Shown here piece after piece: positions 23,020 through 32,122 of a DNA stretch of 36,361 bases. The notes under the pieces are model-generated. The model worked only from the letters and a program-made list of their open reading frames with translations. It ran no database searches and was not told the DNA's origin. This DNA is from JBBPYA01 sp038200385 (GTDB lineage: Bacteria; Actinomycetota; Actinomycetes; Mycobacteriales; Geodermatophilaceae), in the NCBI GenBank assembly GCA_038200385.1, contig JBBPYA010000146.1, positions 1 through 36,361 on the forward strand, in the 5' to 3' direction. Every line of letters starts with the position of its first letter. Within the stretch, counting starts at the first letter, position 1. The translations under genes were made by a program, and so were the position numbers.

Positions 23020-25521
23020 CTAGAGCTGGTCCACGGCGGTCACGGTGACCACCGCGACGCCGGCCTCGTCGGAGGCGGCCAGGTCGACTCTCGCGCCGAT
23101 CCCCCAGTCGTGGTCGTCGTCGGGATCGTCCAGGATCTGCCGCATCTCCCAACGGCCGTCGTACTCCTCGATGAGCAGCAGGCCGGGGCCGCGGGCGTCG
23201 GCGTCGGTGCGGATCTCGTCGTAGCGCTGGAAGTACGGCGCCAGCGCCGCCTCCCACTCCGCCGCGCCGAACCCCGCGGCGGAGTCGAGTTCGGCGAGCA
23301 GGTCCCAGCGTCGCAGCGCCGCCAGCTCAACCCGGCGGAACAGCGCGTTGCGGACCAGGACCCGGAAGGCGCGGGCATTGCCGGTCACCGGCGGTGGCCG
23401 CTCGTCCACCGGCGCCGGCACGATCTCGGCCGCCGGCGAGCGCAGCTGTTCCCACTCGTCGAGCAGGCTGGAGTCGACCTGGCGGACCAGCTCACCGAGC
23501 CACTCGATGAGGTCGCCGAGTTCCTCGGTCCGGGCCTCGGCCGGCACCGTCTGGCGCAACGCCCGGTAGGCGTCGGCCAGATACCGCAGCACCAGACCCT
23601 CGGAGCGGGCCAGCCCGTAGAACCCGACGTACTCGGTGAAGGTCATCGCCCGCTCGAACATGTCCCGCACCACCGACTTCGGCGCGAGTTCGTAGTCGGC
23701 CACCCAGGGGTGCCCCCGCCGGTACATCTCGTACGCCGCGCCGAGCAGGTCGGCCAGCGGTTTGGGGTAGCTGACGTCCTCGAGCAGCTCCATCCGTTCC
23801 TCGTACTCGATCCCGTCGGCCTTCATGGCAGCCACCGCCTCGCCCTTGGCCTTGGACAGCTGGGCGGACAGCACCTGCCGCGGGTTCTCCATGGTCGCCT
23901 CGATCACCGAGACCGCGTCCAGGGCGTACGTCGCAGCGTCCCGGTCCAGCAGGTCGATCGCGGCCAGCGCGAGCGGGGACAGCGGCTGGTTCAACGCGAA
24001 GTCGGCCTGCAGGTCGACGGTCAGCCGCACCAGGCGGCCCTCGGCGTCGGGAGTCTCCAGCCGCTCGACCACCCCGGCGGCGAGCAGCGCCCGGTAGATC
24101 GCGATCGCCCGGCGGATGTGCCGCAGCTGCGCCGGACGCGGTTCGTCGTTGTCGGTGAGCAACCGGCGGACCGCCGCGAACGCGTCCCCCGGCCGGCCGA
24201 TGACGTTGAGCAGCATCGAGTGGCTGACCGCGAAGCTGGACGTCAGCGGCTCGGGCTCGGCCGCGATCAGCCGCTCGAACGTCGGCCGGCCGTAGCCGAC
24301 CGTTCCCTCCGGCGGCTTCTTGCGGACCACTTTGCGTCGCTTCTTCGGGTCGTCCCCGGCCTTGGCCAAGGCACGGGCGTTGTCCACCACATGGTCCGGG
24401 GCCTGCACGACGACGGTGCCGGCGACGTCGAAGCCCGCACGCCCGGCGCGGCCGGCGATCTGGTGGAACTCGCGCGCTTTGAGCAGCCTGGTGCGTACGC
24501 CGTCGTACTTGCTCAGGCCAGTGAACACGACGGTCCGGATGGGGACGTTGATGCCGACGCCGAGGGTGTCGGTGCCGCAGATGACCTTGAGCAGCCCGGC
24601 CTGGGTGAGCAGCTCGACCAGCCGGCGGTACTTGGGCAGCATCCCGGCGTGGTGGACGCCGATGCCGTGCCGGACCAGCCGCGACAGCGTCTTGCCGAAG
24701 CCGGCGGTGAACCGGAAGCCGCCGATCAGCTCGGCGATGGCGTCCTTCTCCGCCCGGGTGCACACGTTGACGCTCATCAGTGCCTGCGCCCGCTCGATGG
24801 CCGAGGCCTGGGTGAAGTGCACGACGTAGATCGGCGCCTGCCCGGTGCCGAGCAGGTCGGCGATGGTCTCGTGCAGCGGGGTCTCGACGTACTCGTAGTG
24901 CAGCGGGACCGGCCGCTGCACCGACGTGACGACCGCGGTGGGGCGGCCGGTCCGCCGGACCAGGTCCTGCTCGAAGCGGGTGACGTCGCCGAGCGTCGCC
25001 GACATCAGGACGAACTGGGCCCGCGGTAGTTCCAGCAGCGGTACCTGCCAGGCCCAGCCCCGGTCCGGCTCGGCGTAGAAGTGGAACTCGTCCATCACGA
25101 CCTGGCCGACGTCGGCGTCGGCGCCCTCGCGCAGGGCGAGGTTGGCGAGGATCTCCGCCGTACAGCAGATGATCGGGGCGTCGGCGTTGACCGCCGCGTC
25201 GCCGGTCATCATCCCGACCCGGTCGGCGCCGAAGATGGCGACGAGGGCGAAGAACTTCTCCGACACCAGCGCCTTGATCGGGGCGGTGTAGAAGGACCGG
25301 ACGCCCTGCGCCAGCGCGGCCGCGTGCGCGCCCACCGCGACCAGGCTCTTGCCCGATCCGGTCGGCGTGCTGAGGATGACGTTGGACCCGGAGACCACTT
25401 CGATCAGGGCCTCGACCTGGGCGGGGTACAGCTCCAGGCCCTGCCCCGACACCCAGCCGGTGAACGCGTCGTACAGCGCGTCGGGGTCCGCGCTCGGCGG
25501 CAGCAGGTCGGGCAGGGTCAT
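23020..25521 (-). CDS. Ski2-like DEAD/DEAH-box helicase with DUF3516-type C-terminus
   Basis: An 833-residue superfamily 2 helicase. Motifs in order are the Q-motif-like LYPAQVEALI, Walker A STPTGSGKS (51-59), TAPIKALVSEKF, motif II VVMDEFHFY (DEFH 144-147 rather than DEVH), SATLG (174-178), and motif VI HQIAGRAGRAG (about 340-350). A conserved CGTDTLGVGINVPI segment is typical of the Ski2/Mtr4 group. The last roughly 450 residues match the DUF3516-type region of actinobacterial helicases, presumed to act on RNA; substrate and partners are unknown. The ATG at 25521 is chosen because family homology begins directly after it. A longer reading to 25641 adds low-complexity sequence. It diverges from a small membrane-protein gene. 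Confidence 0.9.
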   Translation of the reverse strand: MTLPDLLPPSADPDALYDAFTGWVSGQGLELYPAQVEALIEVVSGSNVILSTPTGSGKSLVAVGAHAAALAQGVRSFYTAPIKALVSEKFFALVAIFGADRVGMMTGDAAVNADAPIICCTAEILANLALREGADADVGQVVMDEFHFYAEPDRGWAWQVPLLELPRAQFVLMSATLGDVTRFEQDLVRRTGRPTAVVTSVQRPVPLHYEYVETPLHETIADLLGTGQAPIYVVHFTQASAIERAQALMSVNVCTRAEKDAIAELIGGFRFTAGFGKTLSRLVRHGIGVHHAGMLPKYRRLVELLTQAGLLKVICGTDTLGVGINVPIRTVVFTGLSKYDGVRTRLLKAREFHQIAGRAGRAGFDVAGTVVVQAPDHVVDNARALAKAGDDPKKRRKVVRKKPPEGTVGYGRPTFERLIAAEPEPLTSSFAVSHSMLLNVIGRPGDAFAAVRRLLTDNDEPRPAQLRHIRRAIAIYRALLAAGVVERLETPDAEGRLVRLTVDLQADFALNQPLSPLALAAIDLLDRDAATYALDAVSVIEATMENPRQVLSAQLSKAKGEAVAAMKADGIEYEERMELLEDVSYPKPLADLLGAAYEMYRRGHPWVADYELAPKSVVRDMFERAMTFTEYVGFYGLARSEGLVLRYLADAYRALRQTVPAEARTEELGDLIEWLGELVRQVDSSLLDEWEQLRSPAAEIVPAPVDERPPPVTGNARAFRVLVRNALFRRVELAALRRWDLLAELDSAAGFGAAEWEAALAPYFQRYDEIRTDADARGPGLLLIEEYDGRWEMRQILDDPDDDHDWGIGARVDLAASDEAGVAVVTVTAVDQL

Positions 25522-25661
25522 CGTGGAGGTCCAGGGTACCCAGCCGCCACGGCGCGCCGGTTCCGGTTCACCCCCGGCGAGCAGGACAGGATCGTGTCGG
25601 CACCACTCCCGACGGGTGGCGACCGCCCGCAGGACGGACACGTGACGCCCCGGAGGCTGCT

Positions 25662-25856
25662 GTGGACGCGCGAACGATCCGGATCGTCCTACCGGCGGTG
25701 TACGCCATCGTCATCGTCGTGCTCGCCCTGACCGCTTGTGGCACGGCGCTGGCCATCGCCGCCGTCGTGGGAGCCATGCTCGTCGGGCTGGCCTACCGGC
25801 TCAGCGTGCCGGAGGGCGAGGGGCGCAACCGGCAGCGCAACCGTCGGCGCGGCTGA
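25662..25856 (+). CDS. Small two-helix membrane protein
   Basis: A 64-residue hypothetical protein. Residues 6-25 (IRIVLPAVYAIVIVVLALTA) and about 28-46 (TALAIAAVVGAMLVGLAYRL) form two hydrophobic segments, followed by a basic hydrophilic tail (GRNRQRNRRRG) expected on the cytoplasmic side. The GTG at 25662 is preceded by GGAGG at a good distance, which supports real translation. It diverges from the helicase and is followed 57 bases on by the EamA exporter. No family is recognised. Confidence 0.6.
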   Translation: MDARTIRIVLPAVYAIVIVVLALTACGTALAIAAVVGAMLVGLAYRLSVPEGEGRNRQRNRRRG

Positions 25857-25913
25857 CCCTCCTCGACCGGCACGTCAGGGCGAGAACTGGGCCTGGTGTG
25901 ATGCACTGCGGCC

Positions 25914-26852
25914 ATGCCGCGTCCTGCCTCCAACCGCCGGACCGGCCACCGACCCGCCTCTGCCGGCGGTGTGCGCGCGCTCGCCGTCACGGCGGCCCCG
26001 GGCCTGTTCGTGCTGCTGTGGAGCACCGGCTTCATCGGGGCGAAGTACGCCCTGCCGTACGGCGAGCCGTTCGTCCTGCTCGGGCTCCGCCTGCTCATCG
26101 CGTCCGCGCTGCTGGCCGGGCTGGCCGGTCTGACCCGCTCCGAGCGGCTGCGCACGCGCGCGCAGTACGGCCGGTCGGCCACCACCGGAGTGCTGCTGCA
26201 CGCGGCCTACCTGGGCGGGGTCTTCTGGGCCATCGATCACGGCTTCCCGGCCGGTGTCGCCTCGGTCGTCGTCAGCCTGCAGCCGGTCCTGGTCGCGATC
26301 TGCGCCGGCGTGGTGCTCGACGAGCGGCTCGGCTGGCTGCAGTGGGCCGGCCTGCTGCTCGGCGTGGTCGGGGTCGGGCTGGTCCTCGAGCCGGGGCTGA
26401 CCGTCGGTGGGCTGACCTCGGCTGGCGTATTGGCCTGCGTCGTCGCGCTGTCCGGCGGAACAGCGGGGACGCTGCACCAGAAGCGGTACGGCGGGGGCAT
26501 CCCGCTGCTGTCCGGCACCGCCGTGCAGTACGCCGCCGCGAGTGCCGTCCTGCTGCTGGCCGCGGCCGGGACCGAGTCCTTCGCCATCGACTGGTCCTGG
26601 CAGCTGGTGGCCGCCCTGGCGTGGCTCGTCGTGGTGCTGTCCCTCGGCGCTGTGCTGCTCCTGTTGTTCTTGCTGAAGCGGGGCACCGCGTCGGGGGTGT
26701 CGTCGCTGTTCTACCTGGTGCCGCCGGCCACTGCGGTGGAGGCCTACCTGCTCTTCGGCGAGAAACTGGCCGTGCTATCCCTCATCGGCATCGTCGTGGC
26801 GACAGTCGGAGTCGCGCTGGCCAGCCGACGGACCCGAACCCCGGCGGCGTAG
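25914..26852 (+). CDS. EamA/DMT-superfamily transporter
   Basis: A 312-residue membrane protein with about ten helices in two EamA repeats (roughly residues 28-160 and 170-305). Motifs include LLWSTGFIGAKYALPYGEPF in helix 1 and SLFYLVPPATAVEAYLLFGE in the second repeat, with GLVLEPG between repeats. Members export amino acids, nucleosides or other metabolites, or serve as drug/metabolite exporters; the substrate is unknown. The ATG at 25914 follows no clear ribosome site; TGTGAT eleven bases upstream may be a -10 box giving a very short leader. It converges on the glutamate dehydrogenase gene, with a large palindrome in between. Confidence 0.9.
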   Translation: MPRPASNRRTGHRPASAGGVRALAVTAAPGLFVLLWSTGFIGAKYALPYGEPFVLLGLRLLIASALLAGLAGLTRSERLRTRAQYGRSATTGVLLHAAYLGGVFWAIDHGFPAGVASVVVSLQPVLVAICAGVVLDERLGWLQWAGLLLGVVGVGLVLEPGLTVGGLTSAGVLACVVALSGGTAGTLHQKRYGGGIPLLSGTAVQYAAASAVLLLAAAGTESFAIDWSWQLVAALAWLVVVLSLGAVLLLLFLLKRGTASGVSSLFYLVPPATAVEAYLLFGEKLAVLSLIGIVVATVGVALASRRTRTPAA

Positions 26853-26880
26853 CGGCACCCGCGCTCAGGCATCCCCAGGC

Positions 26881-26957
26881 CACACAATCGCCGTGCCGGC
26901 GCGGCGTGTCGGGCCCGACTCGCCGGCCCCGACGGCCGCCGGCGCCCCCATTGTGTG
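26881..26957. repeat. 77-bp imperfect palindrome between convergent genes
   Basis: Three nested pairs of arms are visible: CACACAAT (26881-26888) with ATTGTGTG (26950-26957); GCCGGCG (26895-26901) with CGCCGGC (26937-26943); and GTCGGG (26908-26913) with CCCGAC (26928-26933). Internal loops are six against six and six against three bases, with a loop of 14 bases at the tip. It lies between the stops of the EamA gene and the glutamate dehydrogenase gene. It could be a bidirectional terminator, a dispersed palindromic element or a small MITE. Its outer arm sequence recurs in part at 16908-16920. Confidence 0.75.
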
Positions 26958-27012
26958 CAGGAGTGACCGAGGCCCAGCGCGCCGCCGAACTCGCCGGGTG
27001 CTCAACTCCTGG

Positions 27013-30000
27013 TCAGGACGCGGCCGGCGCGGCGGTGCGCAGCATGCCGCGCAGCACCCGGACGGCGACCAGCAGGGTGGCCAGGTCCAGCCCGTCGCCG
27101 GCCGAGATCTCCTGGAGCATCGCCAGCGCCCGCTCCTGCGCCGGGCCGGCGTCCTCGACCCAGGCGGCGAAGCGTTCCTTCGGTGAACCCGATCCGGCCC
27201 GCAGCACCTCGACGGTCAACCCGGTGTGCTCGGCGTTCAGGTCGTCGCGCAGCGCTGCGCGGGCGATCGCCTCCCACCGCTCGGCGCGCGGCAGCGCGAT
27301 GACCCGTTCCAGCAGCGCCGCCAGATCCAGCCGCTCGTCGAGGTGGAAGTAGACCCCCTCGACCTCGTCCAGGCGGCGGTCGGTGCGCTCGCCGGCTAGC
27401 ACGATGTCCAGGGCGCAGATGGCCTTGGGGAAGCTCGCGACATCCGCGGCGAGCCGTTCGGGGACCCCGGCTGCGGCCAGCTCGTTCCGGCGGCGCTCGA
27501 AGGCCTCCCGGTCGATCCCGCGCAACCGCTCGGGCAGCGACCGGATCACATCCTGGACGCCGGGGCGGAACCGCTCGATCGCGGCGTCCACGTCAATCGC
27601 GGCGTGGGCGTCGGCGAGCAACCAGCGGGTGGCCCGCTCGGCGAGCCGGCAGGCCTCCAGCCGCAGCGTGGTCGAGACATCGGAGGGCACCTCGTTGTCC
27701 AGCAGGTGCGCCTGTTGCCAGACACCTCCGACGTCGAAGATCTCGGTCGCGGCCAGATGGGCCCGCGCGATCGACTCGGTGGTGTCGCCGGACTCCTCCT
27801 GCAGCCGGAACACGCCGGTGATCCCGGCGCTGTTGACCAGCGAATTGACCAGCTGGGTGGTCACGATCTCCCGGCGCAGCGGGTGCGCGTCGATCTGCTC
27901 CCGCATCGACTCCCGCAGTCGCTTCGGGAAGTAGCCGTACAGCGCCCACCCGACCGCCGGATCGTCGGGCAGACCGGAGTTCAGGATCAGCTCGGTGAGC
28001 ACGATCTTGGTGTAGGCCAGCAGGACCGACAGCTCCGGCGAGGTGAGTCCGACGCCCTCGCGCTGCCGCTCGGCGAGCTGCCGGTCGCTCGGCAGGAACT
28101 CCAGGGACCGGTTGAGCCGACCATCGCGGGCCAACCGACGCATGTAGCGCTGGTGCACGTCCAATAGGGACACCGCAAACGCCGCCTCGCAGGCCAGCGC
28201 GGCGTTCTGGTCGTAGTTGTCCTGCAGGACCAGCTCGGCGATCTCCTCGGTCATCTCCGCGAGCAGCCCGTTGCGCTGCTCCGGCTGGATCACGCCGTCG
28301 CGCAGTGCACGGTCGAGCAGGATCTTGATGTTCACCTCGTGGTCGGAGGTGTCCACGCCGGCGGAGTTGTCGATCGCGTCGGTGTTGACCTTGCCGCCCA
28401 CTCTGTCACCCCGGGCGGAGCCCGCCAGAGCGAACTCGATTCGACCGAGCTGGGTGCAACCGAGGTTGCCTCCCTCGCCGATCACCTTGCAGCGCATGGC
28501 GTTTCCGTTCATCCGGATCGCGTCGTTGGCCTTGTCCCCGACCTCGGCGTTGTTCTCCGCGGCGGCCTTGACGTACGTCCCGATCCCGCCGTTCCAGAAC
28601 AGGTCCACCGGGGCCCCGATGATGGCGCGCATCAGCTCGGGGGGCGTGAGGGCATCGATGTCCGGGGCCAGCCCCAGGCTGGCGCGCACCTGCTCGGACA
28701 CCTCGATCCGCTTGGCCGAGCGCGGGTACACCCCGCCGCCAGCGCTGATCAGGTCGGTGTCGTAGTCGGCCCAGCTGGACCGCGGCAACTCGAACAGCCG
28801 GCGCCGTTCGCGGTAGGAGACCGTAGCGTCCGGATCGGGGTCGAGGAAGATGTGCCGGTGGTCGAAGGCGGCCACCAGCCTGATGTGCTCGGACAGCAGC
28901 ATCCCGTTGCCGAACACGTCGCCGGACATGTCGCCGACGCCAGTCACCGTGAAGTCCTGCGCCTGGGTGTCCACCCCGAGTTCGCGGAAGTGCCGCTTCA
29001 CCGATTCCCAGGCGCCGCGGGCGGTGATGCCCATCGCCTTGTGGTCGTACCCCGCCGAGCCGCCGGAGGCGAAGGCGTCACCGAGCCAGAACCCGTACGC
29101 CGCCGCCACCTCGTTGGCGATGTCGGAGAACGTCGCGGTCCCCTTGTCGGCGGCGACCACGAGGTAGCTGTCGTCCCCGTCGTGGCGGACCACGTCCTGC
29201 GGCGGGACCACCCGGGTATCCCCGCCGGGCGCCGGCTCGAGGTTGTCGGTGATGTCCAGCAGCGCGGAGATGAAGATGCGGTAGCAGGCGACCGCCTCGG
29301 TCAGCAGCGCATCGCGGTCAGCGGCCTCCGGCGGCCGCTTGAGGACGAAGCCGCCCTTGGCGCCGGTCGGCACGATCACGGTGTTCTTCACGATCTGGGC
29401 CTTGACCAGTCCGAGGATCTCGGTGCGCAGGTCCTCACGCCGGTCGGACCACCGCAGACCCCCCCGGGCCACCGCCCCGAATCGCAGGTGCACGCCCTCC
29501 AGCCGCGGGGAGTACACCCAGATCTCCCGGAAGGGCCTGGGTTCGGGGAGGTCCGGTACGGCGTGCGGGTCGAGCTTGACCGACAGGTAGGCGTGCGGCC
29601 CGCCGGTGTCGGCGCGCTGGAAGTAGTTCGTCCGGACGGTGGCCCGGATGACCGCGAGTAGGGCGTTGAGGATCCGGTCCTGGTCCAGGCTGTCGACGTC
29701 GGCGAGGCCCTGCCCGATCCGGCCGGTCAGCGCCTCGCACCGCTCGGTCCGCTCGCCGTCGTCGGCGGGCGAACCTGGGGTGAATCGGGCCTCGAAGAGC
29801 TCCACGAGCAGCCGGGCCACGTCGACGTGCGCGGCCAGGCAGTCCTCGATGTAGTCCTGGCTGAACGTCAGGCCGCCCTGGCGCAGGTAGCGCGCGTAGG
29901 AGCGCAGGACCGCTACCTGCCGCCAGTCCAGGCCGCCGAGCAGCACCAGTGCGTTGAACCCGTCGTCCTCGGCGCGTCCCCGCCAGATCGCGGCGAACGC

Positions 30001-31989
30001 GTCCTGGAACAGCTCGGCCTGGTGCTCGTCGGCGGAGTGCACGGGCAGCCGGGTGCGCAGCCCGAAGTCGTAGATCCAGGCCCGCTCGCCGTCGGGCCGG
30101 GTCACGTCGTACGGGCGTTCGTCGACGACGCTGACGCCCATGTGCTGCAGCACCGGCAGCACGTCGGACAGCAGGAGGGGCTGGCCGATCCGGAAGATGG
30201 TGAAGCGGACCTCGCCCGGCGGCGTGTCGTCGGTGACGTGCAGCTTGAGCGCCAGCTCGTCACCGGACAGCCGCTCGAGTTCCTGCAGGTCCTCCACCGC
30301 GCGCGCAGCCGGGTAGTCGGACTTGTACCCGTCGGAGAACGAGTTCTCGTAGCGGGCGACCAGCGTCGAGGCGCGGTTCACGCCGTACCGCTCGGTGAGC
30401 GCGTCGGTGAGGTCGTCCCCCCAGGACCGGGCGGCGCGCACCAACCGCTCCTGCAGCTGCTCGGCCGTGGTGTCGAGGTCCTCGGCGGCGACGCTGTCCT
30501 TGGGGATCCGGATGACGAAGTGCAGCCGGGCCAGGACCGACTCGGTGCTCCACGCGGTGTACTCGACGCTGACGCCGTCCAGCGCCTGCATCAGCACCTC
30601 CTGAAGCCGCAGCCGCACCGCGGTCGTGTACCGGTCCCGCGGCAGGTACACCAGCGCGGAGTAGAAGCGGCCGTACGGATCCCGCCGCAGGAACAGCCTG
30701 GTCTGGCGGCGCTCCCGCAGGTACAGCACCGCCATCGCGACCGGCAGCAGCTCCTCCGGACCGATCTGGAACAGCTCGTCGCGTGGATAGGTCTCCAGGA
30801 TGTCGAGCAGGTCCTTGCCGCTGTGGCTGGTCTTGGGCAGGTGCGCCCGGGTGAGCACGTCGGCCACCTTGCGCGCCACGACCGGGACGGAGGTGACGCT
30901 CTCGGTGTACGCCGTGGAGCTGAACAGGCCGAGGAAACGGCGCTCGCCGACCACCTCGCCGTCGGCGTCGAAGGACTTGATCCCGATGTAGTCCAGGTAC
31001 ACCGGGCGGTGCACGGTGGACCGGGAGTCGGCCTTGGTGAGGATCAGCACGCTGCGATCCCGGGCCCGGCCGCGGGCCGCCGGCGGGAGCAGCCGGAACG
31101 GGTTGGCCATGTCCGAGTCCGCGCGCAGGATCCCCAGCCCGGTCGAGGGCATTGCCCGCAGGCCCTGATCGTCGCCGTCGGTCTCCAGGACGTACTCCCG
31201 GTAGCCGAGGAACGTGAAATGGTCGTCGGCCAGCCAACGCAGCAGTTCGGCGGCCTCGGCGAGCTCGCCGGGCGGCAGGTCCAGGGTGGTGTTCTCCAGC
31301 TCGCGGGCGATCCGCACCGCGATGGCGCGCATCTTGCCCCAGTCCTCCACCGCCTCGCGGACGTCGTTGAGGACCCGGCGCAGCTCCGCCTCGATCGTGC
31401 GCAGGACCTCCGGGTCGGTCTCCCGGTCGATTTCGATGTGCATCCACGACTCGACCACTCCATCGGTGGGGCAGCGGTCCGGGTCGGCGGTGTCGCAGAC
31501 CTCGCGCAGGGCACCGGCGATGTCGCGGCGTACCACCAGGACCGGGTGGACCACGTGATGCAGCTGCCGGCCCAACCGGATCAGCTCCGCGGTCACCGAG
31601 TCCACCAGGAACGGCATGTCCTCGGAGACGACCTGGACGACGGTGCGCTGGCCGAGGGTCTGCTCGTCGTCCTGGGACAGCACCGAGGCCCGGACCACCG
31701 AGGTTCCCTGGGCCCGTCGCCGGGCCAGCTCGTAGTGCGCGTGGGCGGCGTCGGCGAGTTCCTGCGGCGAGCGGTTCAGGATGTCCTCGACCGGTGCCTG
31801 CCAGTAGTAGCGGCGCAGGAACGCCGCGAACTCCTCCGGCGTCATCGCCGGCTCCGCGGCCCCGCCCGGTGGCGGGCTGGAGGCCTTCGCGATTTCCAGC
31901 AACCGGGCCGCCTTGGCGCGGTACCTGTCCTCGAGTCGGGTCAGATCACCTGCCGCCTCGACCACCACTGCGGTCGCCTCCTGTGCCAT
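27013..31989 (-). CDS. gdhB: NAD-specific glutamate dehydrogenase, large 180-kDa type
   Basis: A 1,658-residue protein of the L_180 class of NAD-dependent glutamate dehydrogenase, which deaminates glutamate to 2-oxoglutarate and ammonium in the cytoplasm. The N-terminal 700 residues hold the ACT-like regulatory regions (for example VVQVVSEDMPFLVDSVTAEL). The catalytic core shows RGGLRWSDRREDLRTEILGL (about 845), KAQIVKNTVIVPTGAKGGFV (about 865), TGVGDMSGDVFGNGML (about 1020), DLFWNGGIGTYVKA (about 1133) and NTDAIDNSAGVDTSDHEVN (about 1210). The length is normal and no frameshift is seen. The ATG at 31989 (MAQEATAVVVEAAG) is preferred; upstream codons are unlike the family. The gene diverges from the ABC ATPase gene across 133 bases. 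The symbol gdhB is a common label for this family and is tentative. Confidence 0.94.
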   Translation of the reverse strand: MAQEATAVVVEAAGDLTRLEDRYRAKAARLLEIAKASSPPPGGAAEPAMTPEEFAAFLRRYYWQAPVEDILNRSPQELADAAHAHYELARRRAQGTSVVRASVLSQDDEQTLGQRTVVQVVSEDMPFLVDSVTAELIRLGRQLHHVVHPVLVVRRDIAGALREVCDTADPDRCPTDGVVESWMHIEIDRETDPEVLRTIEAELRRVLNDVREAVEDWGKMRAIAVRIARELENTTLDLPPGELAEAAELLRWLADDHFTFLGYREYVLETDGDDQGLRAMPSTGLGILRADSDMANPFRLLPPAARGRARDRSVLILTKADSRSTVHRPVYLDYIGIKSFDADGEVVGERRFLGLFSSTAYTESVTSVPVVARKVADVLTRAHLPKTSHSGKDLLDILETYPRDELFQIGPEELLPVAMAVLYLRERRQTRLFLRRDPYGRFYSALVYLPRDRYTTAVRLRLQEVLMQALDGVSVEYTAWSTESVLARLHFVIRIPKDSVAAEDLDTTAEQLQERLVRAARSWGDDLTDALTERYGVNRASTLVARYENSFSDGYKSDYPAARAVEDLQELERLSGDELALKLHVTDDTPPGEVRFTIFRIGQPLLLSDVLPVLQHMGVSVVDERPYDVTRPDGERAWIYDFGLRTRLPVHSADEHQAELFQDAFAAIWRGRAEDDGFNALVLLGGLDWRQVAVLRSYARYLRQGGLTFSQDYIEDCLAAHVDVARLLVELFEARFTPGSPADDGERTERCEALTGRIGQGLADVDSLDQDRILNALLAVIRATVRTNYFQRADTGGPHAYLSVKLDPHAVPDLPEPRPFREIWVYSPRLEGVHLRFGAVARGGLRWSDRREDLRTEILGLVKAQIVKNTVIVPTGAKGGFVLKRPPEAADRDALLTEAVACYRIFISALLDITDNLEPAPGGDTRVVPPQDVVRHDGDDSYLVVAADKGTATFSDIANEVAAAYGFWLGDAFASGGSAGYDHKAMGITARGAWESVKRHFRELGVDTQAQDFTVTGVGDMSGDVFGNGMLLSEHIRLVAAFDHRHIFLDPDPDATVSYRERRRLFELPRSSWADYDTDLISAGGGVYPRSAKRIEVSEQVRASLGLAPDIDALTPPELMRAIIGAPVDLFWNGGIGTYVKAAAENNAEVGDKANDAIRMNGNAMRCKVIGEGGNLGCTQLGRIEFALAGSARGDRVGGKVNTDAIDNSAGVDTSDHEVNIKILLDRALRDGVIQPEQRNGLLAEMTEEIAELVLQDNYDQNAALACEAAFAVSLLDVHQRYMRRLARDGRLNRSLEFLPSDRQLAERQREGVGLTSPELSVLLAYTKIVLTELILNSGLPDDPAVGWALYGYFPKRLRESMREQIDAHPLRREIVTTQLVNSLVNSAGITGVFRLQEESGDTTESIARAHLAATEIFDVGGVWQQAHLLDNEVPSDVSTTLRLEACRLAERATRWLLADAHAAIDVDAAIERFRPGVQDVIRSLPERLRGIDREAFERRRNELAAAGVPERLAADVASFPKAICALDIVLAGERTDRRLDEVEGVYFHLDERLDLAALLERVIALPRAERWEAIARAALRDDLNAEHTGLTVEVLRAGSGSPKERFAAWVEDAGPAQERALAMLQEISAGDGLDLATLLVAVRVLRGMLRTAAPAAS

Positions 31990-32110
31990 CGACCCGAACA
32001 ACGCCGTACGGGACGTCCGCGAATCTATCGCGAACGACGGCGGCCGGCCCCCCGGCGCGGCGCCGGACGCGTCGCCGCGCAAACCCGGTGGTGTCCGCGG
32101 GGGTTGGCGT

Positions 32111-32116
32111 TAGGGT
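32111..32116 (+). promoter_or_regulatory. Leaderless-type -10 box of the ABC ATPase gene
   Basis: TAGGGT ends six bases before the GTG start at 32123. The 19 bases TAGGGTCGGCCGGTGCCCG recur at 34179 with four bases missing, ahead of the permease gene, suggesting that the two halves of the exporter have matched promoters. Confidence 0.5.
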
Positions 32117-32122
32117 CGGCCG

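Noticed and set aside
23110..25029. 639-codon plus-strand reading antisense to the helicase
   Set aside because: Same shadow composition, no ribosome site, and fully inside the helicase gene.
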